DNA of 64,000 nucleotides from Faecalibacter sp. LW9 (GTDB taxonomy: Bacteria > Bacteroidota > Bacteroidia > Flavobacteriales > Weeksellaceae): positions 2,480,001 through 2,544,000 of the forward strand of contig NZ_CP141062.1 of NCBI RefSeq assembly GCF_034661295.1. Direction: 5' to 3'. How positions within the stretch are numbered: position 1 is the first letter of the stretch; each line of letters opens with the position of its first letter. Below the pieces are notes generated by a model, which was given only the letters and a program-made list of their open reading frames with translations, was not told where the DNA came from and made no database searches. The position numbers were made by a program, and so were the translations under genes. This document shows positions 55,159 to 64,000 of this stretch, piece by piece.

Positions 55159-56037
55159 ATGAAAGAATTATTCGGAACTGGTGTAGCATTGGTAACACCT
55201 TTTAACCAAGATGGTAGCGTTGATTACAACGGATTGGAAAATTTAGTTAATTATAGTATTGACGGTGGTGTAGAATACCTTGTGTTATTAGGGACTACTG
55301 CCGAATCAGCTACTTTAACAAAAGATGAAAAGAAAGAAGTTGTTGCTACGATTAAGAAGGTGAACAATGGACGTGTTCCAATGGTTCTAGGTATTGGTGG
55401 AAACAATACTGCAGAGGTCTTAAAAGAGTATGCAACAACAGATTTATCAGATTATACTGCCGTATTAACGGTTTCTCCATATTATAATAAACCATCACAA
55501 GAAGGAATCTATCAACATTATAAAGCAATTGCTTCTACAACTGATGCGAATATTATTTTGTACAATGTCCCAGGACGTACAGGATCTAATATTGCTCCAG
55601 AAACAACAATTCGTTTAGCAAATGAATTCAAAAACATTATAGCAATTAAAGAAGCGTCTCCAGACTTTTTACAGTCAACAAATATTATTCGTATGAATAC
55701 ACGTGAAGATTTTATTGTATTATCAGGAGATGATGAATTTGCAGTACCCATGACTTTAGCTGGTGGTAAAGGAGTAATTTCTGTAATGGGACAAGGATTA
55801 CCTACCGTTTTTACAGAAATGATTCGTGAAGCATTAAATAAAAATGTGGATGCAGCTTACCAAGCTCATTATAATTTAGTAGAGATTACTCGTGCAATTT
55901 TTGAAGAAGGAAATCCTGTAGGAATTAAAGCGGTATTAGCACACAAAGGCATTTGTCAACCTTATACTCGTCTACCATTAGTTCCTGCAACTGAAAACTT
56001 AACGAAGAAAATTGCAGATTTATTAAACCAATTTTAA
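55159..56037 (+). CDS. dapA: 4-hydroxy-tetrahydrodipicolinate synthase
   Basis: A 292-residue TIM-barrel aldolase that joins pyruvate with aspartate semialdehyde in lysine and diaminopimelate synthesis. Schiff-base lysine K164 is in AIKEAS, tyrosine Y135 in LYNVPGR, and the GTTAES loop binds pyruvate. Length and motifs are complete. Ferritin follows after 17 bases on the same strand. Confidence 0.95.
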   Translation: MKELFGTGVALVTPFNQDGSVDYNGLENLVNYSIDGGVEYLVLLGTTAESATLTKDEKKEVVATIKKVNNGRVPMVLGIGGNNTAEVLKEYATTDLSDYTAVLTVSPYYNKPSQEGIYQHYKAIASTTDANIILYNVPGRTGSNIAPETTIRLANEFKNIIAIKEASPDFLQSTNIIRMNTREDFIVLSGDDEFAVPMTLAGGKGVISVMGQGLPTVFTEMIREALNKNVDAAYQAHYNLVEITRAIFEEGNPVGIKAVLAHKGICQPYTRLPLVPATENLTKKIADLLNQF

Positions 56038-56054
56038 AACAAAATAATAAACAA

Positions 56055-56558
56055 ATGATTAAGCAAGAAGTATTAAACGCCTTAAATAAACAAATCAAAT
56101 TAGAAGGAGATTCATCGCAATTGTATTTAGCGATGGCTTCTTGGGCTGAATGTAAAGGTCTAGAAGGAACAGCAAATTTCTTATATTCTCATGCAGATGA
56201 AGAAAGAACACACATGTTGAAGTTAATCAAATTTGTGAACGAACGTGGTGGAAAAGCATTTGTTCCTCAAATTGAAGAGCCAAAACAAGAATTTGAATCT
56301 TTAAAAGAAGTTTTTACAGCCATTTTAAAACATGAAATTTTTGTGTCGGAATCTATTAATGAAATTGTTTTCTTAACATTAGAACACAAAGATTTCCCGA
56401 CTCATAATTTCTTACAGTGGTTTGTATCTGAACAAATCGAAGAAGAACGTTTAGCACGTAATATCTTAGATAAATTGGAAATGATAGGAAACGATAAAGG
56501 CGGATTATATTTATTTGACCGTGATATCGTAACCTTAGATGTTTCAGCAGAACAATAA
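56055..56558 (+). CDS. ftnA: Ferritin
   Basis: A 167-residue bacterial ferritin forming an iron-storage cage. The ferroxidase site residues appear in EGDSSQLYLAMASW, HADEERTHMLK (E-x-x-H) and the QIEEERLARNIL helix (E at the third site). No heme-binding methionine pattern of bacterioferritin. Followed by a perfect 13-bp terminator. Confidence 0.93.
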   Translation: MIKQEVLNALNKQIKLEGDSSQLYLAMASWAECKGLEGTANFLYSHADEERTHMLKLIKFVNERGGKAFVPQIEEPKQEFESLKEVFTAILKHEIFVSESINEIVFLTLEHKDFPTHNFLQWFVSEQIEEERLARNILDKLEMIGNDKGGLYLFDRDIVTLDVSAEQ

Positions 56559-56579
56559 AAAACTTTACCATATAATAGG

Positions 56580-56618
56580 ATTCTAATGTAAATTTTCTTT
56601 ACATTAGAATTCTTTTTT
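56580..56618 (+). terminator. Strong terminator after ferritin
   Basis: A perfect 13-bp stem ATTCTAATGTAAA / TTTACATTAGAAT with a five-base loop and T-rich tail. Confidence 0.85.
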
Positions 56619-56620
56619 AT

Positions 56621-56628
56621 TAAATTTG
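56621..56628 (+). promoter_or_regulatory. Candidate -7 element abutting bamD
   Basis: TAAATTTG is a full consensus match but ends only four bases before the bamD ATG (56633), so transcription would begin at or just inside the start codon. No TTG is seen at -33. Confidence 0.3.
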
Positions 56629-56632
56629 CAGA

Positions 56633-57493
56633 ATGTTAAAGAAACTAACCTTAATAGTTTTGATCGGTGCTTCATTATCATCTTGTAACAAGATGTATAA
56701 TCAAGCAATGAAGAGTACTGATAAAGACGAGATATTTACTATTGCTACTAAATTATACGAAGAAGGTAAATATGTACAAGCTGTTGAATTATATGAACGA
56801 ATTTCAACTTCGTTTGTTGGAACAGAACATGCGGCGGATATTGCGTTTAATACAGCAGATGCTCATTTTAAAGACGAAAACTATAAATTAGCAGGTCACA
56901 TGTTTAAGAACTTTGCTGGTTCTTATCCTTTAGATAAACGTGCGGAAGAAGCTTTATATAACTCAGCGTTTTCTTATTATAAAGATTCGCCTAAGTTTAA
57001 TTTAGATCAAACCAGTACGTATATCGCAATTGATGAGTTACAAAACTTTATCAATTCATATCCTGAATCTGTACACGTTAGTAACGCAAATAAATACATC
57101 ACAGAACTTCGCCAGAAATTGGAGCTTAAAGCTTTTGAAATCGGAAAAGTATATTATAAAACAATGAAATATAAAGCTGCTGCTGTAGCTTTTGATAATA
57201 TGGTGGATGAATATCCAGATTCTAAATTTCGTGAAGAAGCCATGATGTATGCTTTACGTTCTAAAGCTGAATTAGCATTGAATTTTAGCCGTTTAGAAAA
57301 TAAAGATTTACGTTTACAAGAAGCAAGAACACAGTACCGTCAATTATTAAAGTACTACCCTTCTACAACGTATAAATCTGAAGCTGATAAATTACTAACA
57401 AACATCGAAAAAGAGATGATTAAAGTAAAAGCTGATTTAGAAGAACTTGAAAAAGCAAGAGCGGCTGCCTTAGCCAATGCAAATAATAAATAA
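56633..57493 (+). CDS. bamD: Outer membrane assembly lipoprotein BamD
   Basis: A 286-residue lipoprotein of the BAM complex that inserts barrels in the outer membrane. Signal MLKKLTLIVLIGASLSSC with lipobox; then tetratricopeptide-like repeats with A-x-x-LYEEGKYVQAVELYE, FNTADAHFKDENYKLAGHMF, and DEYPDSKFREEAM (typical Y-P-x-S turns). A charged coiled-coil forms the C-terminus. It heads the bamD-rpoZ-coaBC-DUF4835-recN cluster, with gaps of 30, -1, 8 and 2 bases. Confidence 0.92.
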   Translation: MLKKLTLIVLIGASLSSCNKMYNQAMKSTDKDEIFTIATKLYEEGKYVQAVELYERISTSFVGTEHAADIAFNTADAHFKDENYKLAGHMFKNFAGSYPLDKRAEEALYNSAFSYYKDSPKFNLDQTSTYIAIDELQNFINSYPESVHVSNANKYITELRQKLELKAFEIGKVYYKTMKYKAAAVAFDNMVDEYPDSKFREEAMMYALRSKAELALNFSRLENKDLRLQEARTQYRQLLKYYPSTTYKSEADKLLTNIEKEMIKVKADLEELEKARAAALANANNK

Positions 57494-57523
57494 AATAAGT
57501 TAATTATATTAAATTCTTTAGAT

Positions 57524-57847
57524 ATGAATTTCAAAGATATCGGTGCTGCACCAACAACACAAACTTACGATCGTAATAAAATCGAAGAGCAAACGGGGAA
57601 TATTTACGAATCGATTGTGATTATGGGAAAAAGAGCAGAACAAATCAATCAAGAAATGAAATCTGAATTAATTCAGAAATTAGATGAGTTTGCTGCTCAT
57701 ACAGATTCTTTAGAGGAAGTATTTGAAAACAGAGAGCAAATCGAAGTTTCTAAATTTTACGAAAGACTTCCAAAACCGACTGCAATTTCGGTTAAAGAAT
57801 GGTTAGATAACGATGTTTACTACAGAAATCCAAATGAGGATAAATAA
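57524..57847 (+). CDS. rpoZ: RNA polymerase omega-like subunit RpoZ (Rpb6 family)
   Basis: A 107-residue protein of the RpoZ/Rpb6 family as found in Bacteroidota: the core NIYESIVIMGKRAEQINQEMK matches the conserved omega helix, with a longer acidic C-terminal tail. Omega helps RNA polymerase assembly. Its stop overlaps the coaBC ATG by one base (TAATG). Confidence 0.85.
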   Translation: MNFKDIGAAPTTQTYDRNKIEEQTGNIYESIVIMGKRAEQINQEMKSELIQKLDEFAAHTDSLEEVFENREQIEVSKFYERLPKPTAISVKEWLDNDVYYRNPNEDK

Positions 57848-59037
57848 TGTCTGTTTTACATAGTAAGAAAATTTTATTGGCAGTTTCTGCCGGAATATAT
57901 ATAGCCGCTTTTCTTGTAAGAGGACTTATCAAAGCTGGAGCAGATGTTAAGGTCATCATGACTCCTGATGCTCAACATTTTGTTACACCACTTACGCTTT
58001 CCACTTTATCAAAACATCCAGTAGAATGGGAATTTTTTGGTGATAAAGGAGATTGGAATAATCATGTAGAATATGCCCTTTGGGCTGATTATATGATTAT
58101 TGCTCCATGTACAGCCAATACATTGTCACACATGGCCGATGGAACATGCGACAATCTTGTTTTAGCGACCTATCTTTCAGCGAAATGTCCAGTATATTTC
58201 GCACCTGCCATGGATTTAGATATGTATCAACACCCAACGACAAAAGAAAACATCCAACAATTGGTTCAAAATGGAAACATTTTAATTCCTGCAGAAAGTG
58301 GTGAATTAGCGAGCGGTTTAGTGGGTGAAGGTCGAATGGCTGAACCTGAACACATTATCACTTTCATGGAGCAACATATAGCATCTACTTTACCTTTATA
58401 CGGAAAAAAGGTTGTTGTATCTGCTGGTCCAACATACGAAAACATTGATCCCGTTCGTTTTATTGGTAATTATTCTTCGGGTAAAATGGGGTTTGAGATT
58501 GCAAAAGAAGCATCTCGCCTTGGGGCAAAGGTAACTTTAGTTTCAGGTCCAAGCCACGAAAGTTGTCATGGATATCCAATTGAACGCATCAATGTGATAT
58601 CAGCTCGAGATATGTATGAGGCCATGCACCAACAATTTACTGATGCTGATGTGGTGGTGATGTCAGCTGCTGTTGCAGATTATCGTCCAAAAGAGATGGC
58701 CACTCAAAAAATTAAAAAGAATGATGAGGATATGACCATTGAATTGGTAAAAAATCCCGATATTCTAAAATCATTAGGAGAAATTAAAACCAACCAATTA
58801 TTAGTAGGTTTTGCTTTAGAAACCAATAATGAAGAGGAATTTGCGAAACAAAAATTAGCCAAAAAGAATTTAGACTTTATTGTTCTTAATTCAATGCAGG
58901 ATAAAGAAGCAGGTTTCCAAAAAAACACCAACAAAATAACCATCATTGATAAAGATTTATCTTTAGAAACGTTTGATGCAAAATCTAAAGCGGATGTTGC
59001 AAAAGACATTTTAAATGTTGTTCTAAAAAAACTATAA
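57847..59037 (+). CDS. coaBC: Bifunctional phosphopantothenoylcysteine decarboxylase / synthetase CoaBC
   Basis: A 396-residue coenzyme A enzyme. The N-terminal flavoprotein half (CoaC) has SAGIYIAAFLVRGL, the catalytic NH-like HVEYALWADYMIIAPCTANT and PAMDLDMYQHP; the C-terminal half (CoaB) has SAGPTYENIDPVRFIGNYSSGKMG and VMSAAVADYRP, where CTP and phosphopantothenate bind. Both halves are intact. Coupled to rpoZ by a one-base overlap. Confidence 0.95.
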   Translation: MSVLHSKKILLAVSAGIYIAAFLVRGLIKAGADVKVIMTPDAQHFVTPLTLSTLSKHPVEWEFFGDKGDWNNHVEYALWADYMIIAPCTANTLSHMADGTCDNLVLATYLSAKCPVYFAPAMDLDMYQHPTTKENIQQLVQNGNILIPAESGELASGLVGEGRMAEPEHIITFMEQHIASTLPLYGKKVVVSAGPTYENIDPVRFIGNYSSGKMGFEIAKEASRLGAKVTLVSGPSHESCHGYPIERINVISARDMYEAMHQQFTDADVVVMSAAVADYRPKEMATQKIKKNDEDMTIELVKNPDILKSLGEIKTNQLLVGFALETNNEEEFAKQKLAKKNLDFIVLNSMQDKEAGFQKNTNKITIIDKDLSLETFDAKSKADVAKDILNVVLKKL

Positions 59038-59045
59038 AAGATTAC

Positions 59046-59948
59046 ATGAGAAAATTAGCTACCCTATTCTTTTCAATTTGTGTTTGTGCAATGGCATATT
59101 CACAAAGTATTATGGCTGATGTGAAAGTGGATTATTCCCAAGTTCAAAGTTCTAATACTCAGGTGTATGAAACCTTACAGCGTTCGTTGACGAATTTTAT
59201 CAATTCAACGAAATGGACTGAAGATCGATTAAAACCTCATGAAAGAATTGAAGCTAATTTTCTAATCTTAGTTTCTAAACGTGAGAACAATCGTTTTACT
59301 GCGACATTACAAGTCCAGTCTCGACGTCCCGTTTTTAATTCAACCTATTACACTCCAGTCTTAAATTTAAATGATACCAATTTTACTTTTGAATACACTG
59401 AGTTTGAAGAACTAATCTTCAATGAACGTAAATTTAGTGGTAAAAATTTAACGGATGTAATTACATTTTATGTCTATTTAATTTTAGGATATGATGCCGA
59501 CACATTTAGTCGTGATGGTGGAACAGAGTATTTTAAAACAGCACAACGAATTTCATCTTTTGGACAAGGCTCTCGTTTTTCGGGATGGAGTGATTTGGAT
59601 GGATTGCAATCTCGTTCAATGTTGATTAACAATATTTTAAAAGCAGACAATAAAACTTTACGTACATTAGCTTATCAATATCATCGCAATGGATTAGACG
59701 TTATGGCGGATAATGAACTACGTGGTAAAAATGCAATTGGAACTGCTTTAATGCAATTGGAATTTTATACCAGAGGATCATTCGCACAATTTTATCCGTT
59801 GGATATTTTTATGACTGCTAAAAAAGATGAAATTGGAAAAATTTTTGGTGGTGGTCAAGTATCAACTGCAAATGTTGAAAAATTAAAAGAAATTTTAAAT
59901 TCAATTTCTCCAAAGAATTCATCGATTTGGAATAATTTGAAAAAATAG
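59046..59948 (+). CDS. porD: DUF4835 family protein (PorD, T9SS-associated)
   Basis: A 300-residue periplasmic protein with signal peptide (MRKLATLFFSICVCAMAYSQ). The domain follows the DUF4835 pattern: DVKVDYSQVQSSNTQVYETL, FTATLQVQSRRPVFNSTYYTPV and SRDGGTEYFKTAQ. In flavobacteria this family is annotated as the T9SS protein PorD. It sits between coaBC and recN as in most Flavobacteriia. Exact molecular role not known to me. Confidence 0.82.
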   Translation: MRKLATLFFSICVCAMAYSQSIMADVKVDYSQVQSSNTQVYETLQRSLTNFINSTKWTEDRLKPHERIEANFLILVSKRENNRFTATLQVQSRRPVFNSTYYTPVLNLNDTNFTFEYTEFEELIFNERKFSGKNLTDVITFYVYLILGYDADTFSRDGGTEYFKTAQRISSFGQGSRFSGWSDLDGLQSRSMLINNILKADNKTLRTLAYQYHRNGLDVMADNELRGKNAIGTALMQLEFYTRGSFAQFYPLDIFMTAKKDEIGKIFGGGQVSTANVEKLKEILNSISPKNSSIWNNLKK

Positions 59949-59950
59949 AA

Positions 59951-61606
59951 ATGCTTAAAACATTACGTGTAAATAATTTCGCAATTATTGATCAATTGGA
60001 AATTGATTTTCAACCAGGTATGACCACAATTACAGGTGAAACTGGTGCTGGAAAATCAATTCTTTTGGGTGCTTTAAAATTAGTCCTTGGTGAAAGAGCT
60101 GATCTTAAAGCATTAAAAAACAGTGATGAAAAATGTATTATTGAAGCTGTTTTTGATATTACAGATTTAGGACTTCAAGATTTTTTTGAAGAACATGATT
60201 TAGATTATGAAGACGAATCAATATTGCGCCGTGAGTTATTACCTTCTGGTAAATCCCGTGCTTTTATAAATGATACACCTGTAAAAATTACAGATCTTCT
60301 TTTGTTGTCGGAACAATTGATTGATATTCATTCTCAATTTAATACACCAAAAATATTTGAACATGATTTTCAATTATCCATGTTAGATATTTATGGTGAA
60401 AATAAAGATCTTTTAAAAAAATACCGAAAATCATATCATGAATATGTAGCCATTAAAAAGAAAATTAAAGAGGCTCAGTATTCGTTAGAAAATCAAACCC
60501 AAGACTTAGATTATAAATTACACCTTTGGGAAGAATTAAGTAATGCGAATTTAAGAGAAGATGAACTTGAATTTTTGGAAACAGAAATTAAGGCGTTATC
60601 CAATGTAGAGGAAATTTTAGCTACGTTGGGAGAAGCTTATCAATTTTTAGATCATCCTGAAATGGGTATCGTTTCACAATTAAATGAAGCAAGCAATAAA
60701 TTAAATAAAATTACAGGATTTTCTCAAGATCTTGAAGATTTGTATGAACGTATGATTTCATCTAAAATTGAATTGGATGATATTGCGAGCGAATTACAAA
60801 TGAAAATTGATGCTACAGAATTAAATCCTGAAAAATTAATGGAGCTGAACGAACGCTTTGATTTGTTGCACCGATTATTACGTAAACATAATGTGAATAC
60901 CATTGCTGAATTAATTGTAGTACGCGATCAATTGGAAACTCAAACATCTGGTTTTGATAATCTGAGTGATTTGATAATTCAGTTGACCAAACAACTAAAT
61001 GTAGTGACAGATGAACTCGAAAAATATGTTGTTCGAATTCGAAAAAATCGTTTTTCTTCAATTGATACCATTCGAGAAAATATTCTATCTACATTGGCAC
61101 AATTAGGAATGGAAAATTCACAATTGATAATACAACTAGAAGAAACTCCTGAATTTAATCTTCACGGTAAAGATCAAGTACATTTCTTGTTCAGCGCCAA
61201 TAAAGGAATGGAACCTCGTGTTTTTGAAAAGTCAGTTTCAGGTGGTGAAAGATCGCGTTTGATGTTAGCCATCAAAAAATTATTAGCAACGCATACTCAC
61301 CTACCGACTTTAATTTTAGATGAAATTGATACGGGTATTTCTGGAAAAGTGGCAAATGAAACGGGAAAAGTGATGCAAACAATGGCAGATAATATGCAAT
61401 TATTAGTCATTACTCATTTACCTCAAGTTGCATCTAAAGGGAATCATCAGTTAAAAGTGTATAAAGAAGTGGTCAATGATAATACAAAAACAAATGTTAT
61501 TCAACTTACTGAAAATCAACGCTTAGAAGAAATTGCACAGATGATTTCAGGATCCGATATCACAGATGCTGCCATAGATCAAGCAAAAAAATTGATGTCA
61601 TTATAG
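59951..61606 (+). CDS. recN: DNA repair protein RecN
   Basis: A 551-residue SMC-like ATPase acting in double-strand break repair. Walker A is GETGAGKSILL, the signature is SGGERSRLMLAIK and Walker B is ILDEIDTGISG, separated by a long coiled coil (about residues 150-400). It starts two bases after porD and ends the cluster with a strong hairpin. Confidence 0.95.
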   Translation: MLKTLRVNNFAIIDQLEIDFQPGMTTITGETGAGKSILLGALKLVLGERADLKALKNSDEKCIIEAVFDITDLGLQDFFEEHDLDYEDESILRRELLPSGKSRAFINDTPVKITDLLLLSEQLIDIHSQFNTPKIFEHDFQLSMLDIYGENKDLLKKYRKSYHEYVAIKKKIKEAQYSLENQTQDLDYKLHLWEELSNANLREDELEFLETEIKALSNVEEILATLGEAYQFLDHPEMGIVSQLNEASNKLNKITGFSQDLEDLYERMISSKIELDDIASELQMKIDATELNPEKLMELNERFDLLHRLLRKHNVNTIAELIVVRDQLETQTSGFDNLSDLIIQLTKQLNVVTDELEKYVVRIRKNRFSSIDTIRENILSTLAQLGMENSQLIIQLEETPEFNLHGKDQVHFLFSANKGMEPRVFEKSVSGGERSRLMLAIKKLLATHTHLPTLILDEIDTGISGKVANETGKVMQTMADNMQLLVITHLPQVASKGNHQLKVYKEVVNDNTKTNVIQLTENQRLEEIAQMISGSDITDAAIDQAKKLMSL

Positions 61607-61632
61607 AAAAACCGCATATTGCGGTTTTTTTT
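61606..61632 (+). terminator. Terminator after recN
   Basis: AAAAACCGCA / TGCGGTTTTT with T8. Confidence 0.85.
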
Positions 61633-61939
61633 ATATAAAATCCATTAGATTATGTTAAATAAAATATGCCGTATTTAATATTTTATCTATCCGTTATTCA
61701 TTTGATTGAATTATGAATCAATCTAATCCATTTGAATTATCTCCGGCAAAATTCTAATTCTATCATTATAAGTTTAGCAATCATTAATAAATCAAAAAAT
61801 GAATTAAATCTTAGCGTATTGAAATTCAGAAAGATATAGAATATGAATGAATACATCATATGAAATAGCTAAAAAATGAGGTCTAAATGCCACATTTTTG
61901 TAAAATTAAATGAATTATGTTAAATCAATACGCTTATAT
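61633..61939. other. Gene-free AT-rich stretch
   Basis: About 300 bases between recN terminator and the end of the minus-strand MFS gene. I find no supported gene, RNA or repeat. A short frame from the ATG at 61712 (MNQSNPFELSPAKF) stops after 14 codons. Confidence 0.4.
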
Positions 61940-63124
61940 TTAAATGATTTTATGTCGATTATACGTAGGTAAAGAAATTGCATAATAATAAAATAACGTT
62001 ACAATTGATAATATTCCGGATAGCATAAATAAATTTTGAAATCCCATTTGCAATACCAATTGTCCTGCTGCAACCATTCCAATACCTAATCCCAAATCAA
62101 TTGCAATAAAAAAAGTTGAATTAACCGAACCTCTTTTTTCAGGTACAGTCATATTCATAAATTGAGATTGAAATGCTGGAATTGAAATGCCAAATCCTAA
62201 TCCAATTAAATAGGCACCTAGAAAATAAAACCAATCCCAATGAGGATAAGCAATAAGAAAATACCCGATCATCATTGAAAAAATTCCTGCCATATTAATT
62301 TGATTGACCCATCCCCGATCAATCAACTTACCACTAAAGATACGTGATGATGCAATTCCGATTGCAATACTCAGAAACATATAACTTGCTCCTTCAATTT
62401 TAAGTTCTTTTCCATACATAACACCAAATGTATAGAGTGCACCATACGTGATTTCTAAAAATAAAATATTGATCGCTAGTGGTATTGCTTTCACTAGAAG
62501 AAAACGATCAAGAGTTATTGGAGATTTAATTCGTTTTTCTTTCACTGGCTTTTTATTGGGATCTTTTATAAAAAGAGCAAATAAAATTCCAATGATTCCG
62601 AATGCTAAGGCGGAATAAAAAATATAATCAAATTGATAATGATCATAAATGTACATCCCAATGATTGGACCAATGGACATGGCTAAAGTTGACATTAAGC
62701 CATAAAAGCCAATGCCTTCTCCTCTTCTTTTGGAAGGTAATAAATCAATAGCCAATGTATTACTTGAAGTTGTAATTATTCCCCAGGTGATTCCATGAAA
62801 AATTCGTAGTAAAAAAAGAAAAAAAATGGTACTGGCTATAGTATATCCTAGAAATAATAAAACAAATGAGATAAATGATAATATATAAATTTTCTTTCTT
62901 GAAAAATTGTCGACCAAATATCCTGAATAAAAACGGATGCATAAAGCAGATAAGACATAAGTTGAATGAATAATCGTCATTTTGGAAACATCCACATCAA
63001 ATTTTTCAATAATAAAAAATGGTAAAGTGACACTGATTTGGTAAAATGCAATACCTGTCAATAGATTAGCAATACAAGCAAAGATGAAGCTACTTGTCTA
63101 CAATTGTTCTTTAGTCGTAGTCAT
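61940..63124 (-). pseudogene. MFS transporter with nonsense codon at position 9
   Basis: A 12-helix major facilitator. The natural ATG is at 63124 (MTTTKEQL), but codon 9 is TAG (63098-63100) before TSSFIFACIANLLTGIAFYQ. A tryptophan (TGG) there would fit the aromatic start of helix 1. Downstream the frame is intact for 373 codons: MFS motif GYLVDNFSRKK (loop 2-3), the GIGFYGLMST segment and a second half with FSGKLIDRG. The only restart is TTG at 63061, inside helix 1. The permease resembles drug/sugar-type MFS exporters; substrate unknown. Unless the stop is read through, the protein is not made properly. Confidence 0.8.
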
Positions 63125-63137
63125 TAGGGTATAAAAA

Positions 63138-63161
63138 AAACCGATATAAAATATCGGTTTC
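63138..63161. terminator. Bidirectional-type hairpin
   Basis: AAACCGATAT / ATATCGGTTT with A-rich 5' side, between the nucleoside phosphorylase end and the MFS start. Confidence 0.65.
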
Positions 63162-63172
63162 AAATTTATCAT

Positions 63173-64000
63173 TTATTGGGCTAATTTGTCTAATGCATAA
63201 ACAATCATTTCGTCTACCGTCTGATACGGATTCTGACTAAATTCACCTAAAATTCGATTCGCCACAATAGCATTTAATGACAATGCCTCATGCCCCATCA
63301 TTTTAGCTAAACCATAAATCGCTGATGTTTCCATTTCAAAATTTGTAATTCTTAAATCATTGAATTGAAATGATGTAAGACGCTCGTTAATATCAGATGG
63401 ATTGGGTTCTAAACGTAAAAATCGACCTTGTGGTCCATAAAAACCACAAGCTGTTGCAGTAATTCCTTGTTTTGTTTTTTCAGAAGATAATTGCTTCATT
63501 AATACAGAAGAACCTTCAACTAAATAGGGACGAGTCTTATTAGGCGACCAATCCACATGTTGAATAAAAGCATCTTCCACTTCAGGCATCATAACTTCTT
63601 CACTATTTTTATAATAATGTAACAATCCATCTAATCCTAATCCATGAGATCCAATGACATATGAATCGACTGGAATATCCGCTTGTAAAGCACCTGAAGT
63701 TCCTAAACGAATAAAAGATAATTTTCGAAATTCATCTTTAATTTCTCCTGACTCCAAGTCAATATTTGCTAAAGCATCCAATTCTGAGAATACAATATCA
63801 ATATTATCTGTACCCATACCTGTCGAAATAACGGTCATACGTGTACCTTTATACGTTCCAGTATGTGTAACGATTTCTCTTTTAGAAGCTTTATGTTCAA
63901 TTGTATCAAAATGTTGTGATACTCTTTCCACACGATTAGGATCACCTACCGTAATGACAATATCTGCAAGATGTTCTGGTCTAATATTACAATGGTAAAT
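63173..64000 (-). CDS. Nucleoside phosphorylase (uridine phosphorylase-like), 5' end beyond the window
   Basis: The minus-strand frame is open from the right edge (275 residues inside the window) and ends at 63173. It matches NP-I family phosphorylases: ITVGDPNRVERV (phosphate-binding G-D-P-x-R), STGMGTDNI, IRLGTSGALQ, and the ITNFEMETSAIYGLAKMMG motif that holds the nucleoside ribose (E-M-E). It splits nucleosides by phosphate in the cytosol. The GTSGALQ and long insert pattern resemble the Bacteroidota uridine phosphorylase group. The N-terminus (before IYHCNIRPEHLAD) lies outside the window. Confidence 0.88.
   Translation of the reverse strand: MYHCNIRPEHLADIVITVGDPNRVERVSQHFDTIEHKASKREIVTHTGTYKGTRMTVISTGMGTDNIDIVFSELDALANIDLESGEIKDEFRKLSFIRLGTSGALQADIPVDSYVIGSHGLGLDGLLHYYKNSEEVMMPEVEDAFIQHVDWSPNKTRPYLVEGSSVLMKQLSSEKTKQGITATACGFYGPQGRFLRLEPNPSDINERLTSFQFNDLRITNFEMETSAIYGLAKMMGHEALSLNAIVANRILGEFSQNPYQTVDEMIVYALDKLAQ

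Noticed and set aside
61712-61760. Short frame MNQSNPFELSPAKF, reminiscent of the FELP start of iron superoxide dismutase
   Set aside because: Stops after 14 codons and no further dismutase motifs can be found in any frame downstream.

Overview
The window is chromosomal DNA of a low-GC member of the Bacteroidota, class Flavobacteriia. The evidence is: the gldJ-porU-porV block and other type IX secretion (T9SS) genes, a secreted protein with a C-terminal T9SS sorting domain, PafA phosphatase, absence of Shine-Dalgarno sequences, promoters of the TTG-N19-21-TAnnTTTG type, and the bamD-rpoZ-coaBC-DUF4835-recN cluster. The very AT-rich base composition and gene content suggest Weeksellaceae (for example an Empedobacter-like genome), but genus is a guess.

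Layout. 1-3.4 kb: end of a probable RelA/SpoT gene, a broken small secreted protein, a cytosine-deaminase-like amidohydrolase and two guanidino-group-modifying hydrolases (a DDAH/ADI relative and CtlX). 3.4-12.5 kb: murF with a degenerate DUF922-like protein, then gldJ diverging from porU-porV. 12.5-19 kb: pirin-OsmC pair, fatty acid desaturase, small membrane proteins, ligA. 18.9-26.9 kb: an accessory, decaying stretch with a frameshifted lipoprotein, wreckage of a sulfate-assimilation locus (cysH fragment, cysN with stops, broken TauE/SafE permease), REP-like repeats, a charge-segregated protein and two small related glycine-rich proteins. 27-38.9 kb: a T9SS cargo protein, pssA-exonuclease-FAH operon, porV2, a tandem duplicated membrane protein pair (one copy broken), a sulfurtransferase, an OmpA lipoprotein, pafA and fumC. 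39-53.2 kb: ffh, a broken lipoprotein gene, an operon of TonB-dependent receptor (damaged), DUF4876 lipoprotein, DUF6850 barrel and di-heme peroxidase, then photolyase, copA and a RES-Xre toxin-antitoxin pair. 53.3-64 kb: a 5'-nucleotidase split into two genes, dapA, ferritin, the bamD-recN cluster, an MFS transporter killed by a nonsense codon, and a nucleoside phosphorylase running off the end.

The strongest overall signal is the number of broken genes: about eleven in 64 kb, by clean nonsense changes, frameshifts and internal deletions. This points to recent loss of function (sulfate assimilation, a receptor, a transporter), although the pure homopolymer frameshifts could also be sequencing errors or phase-variable tracts. 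No tRNA, rRNA, CRISPR array, intact insertion sequence or prophage was seen.
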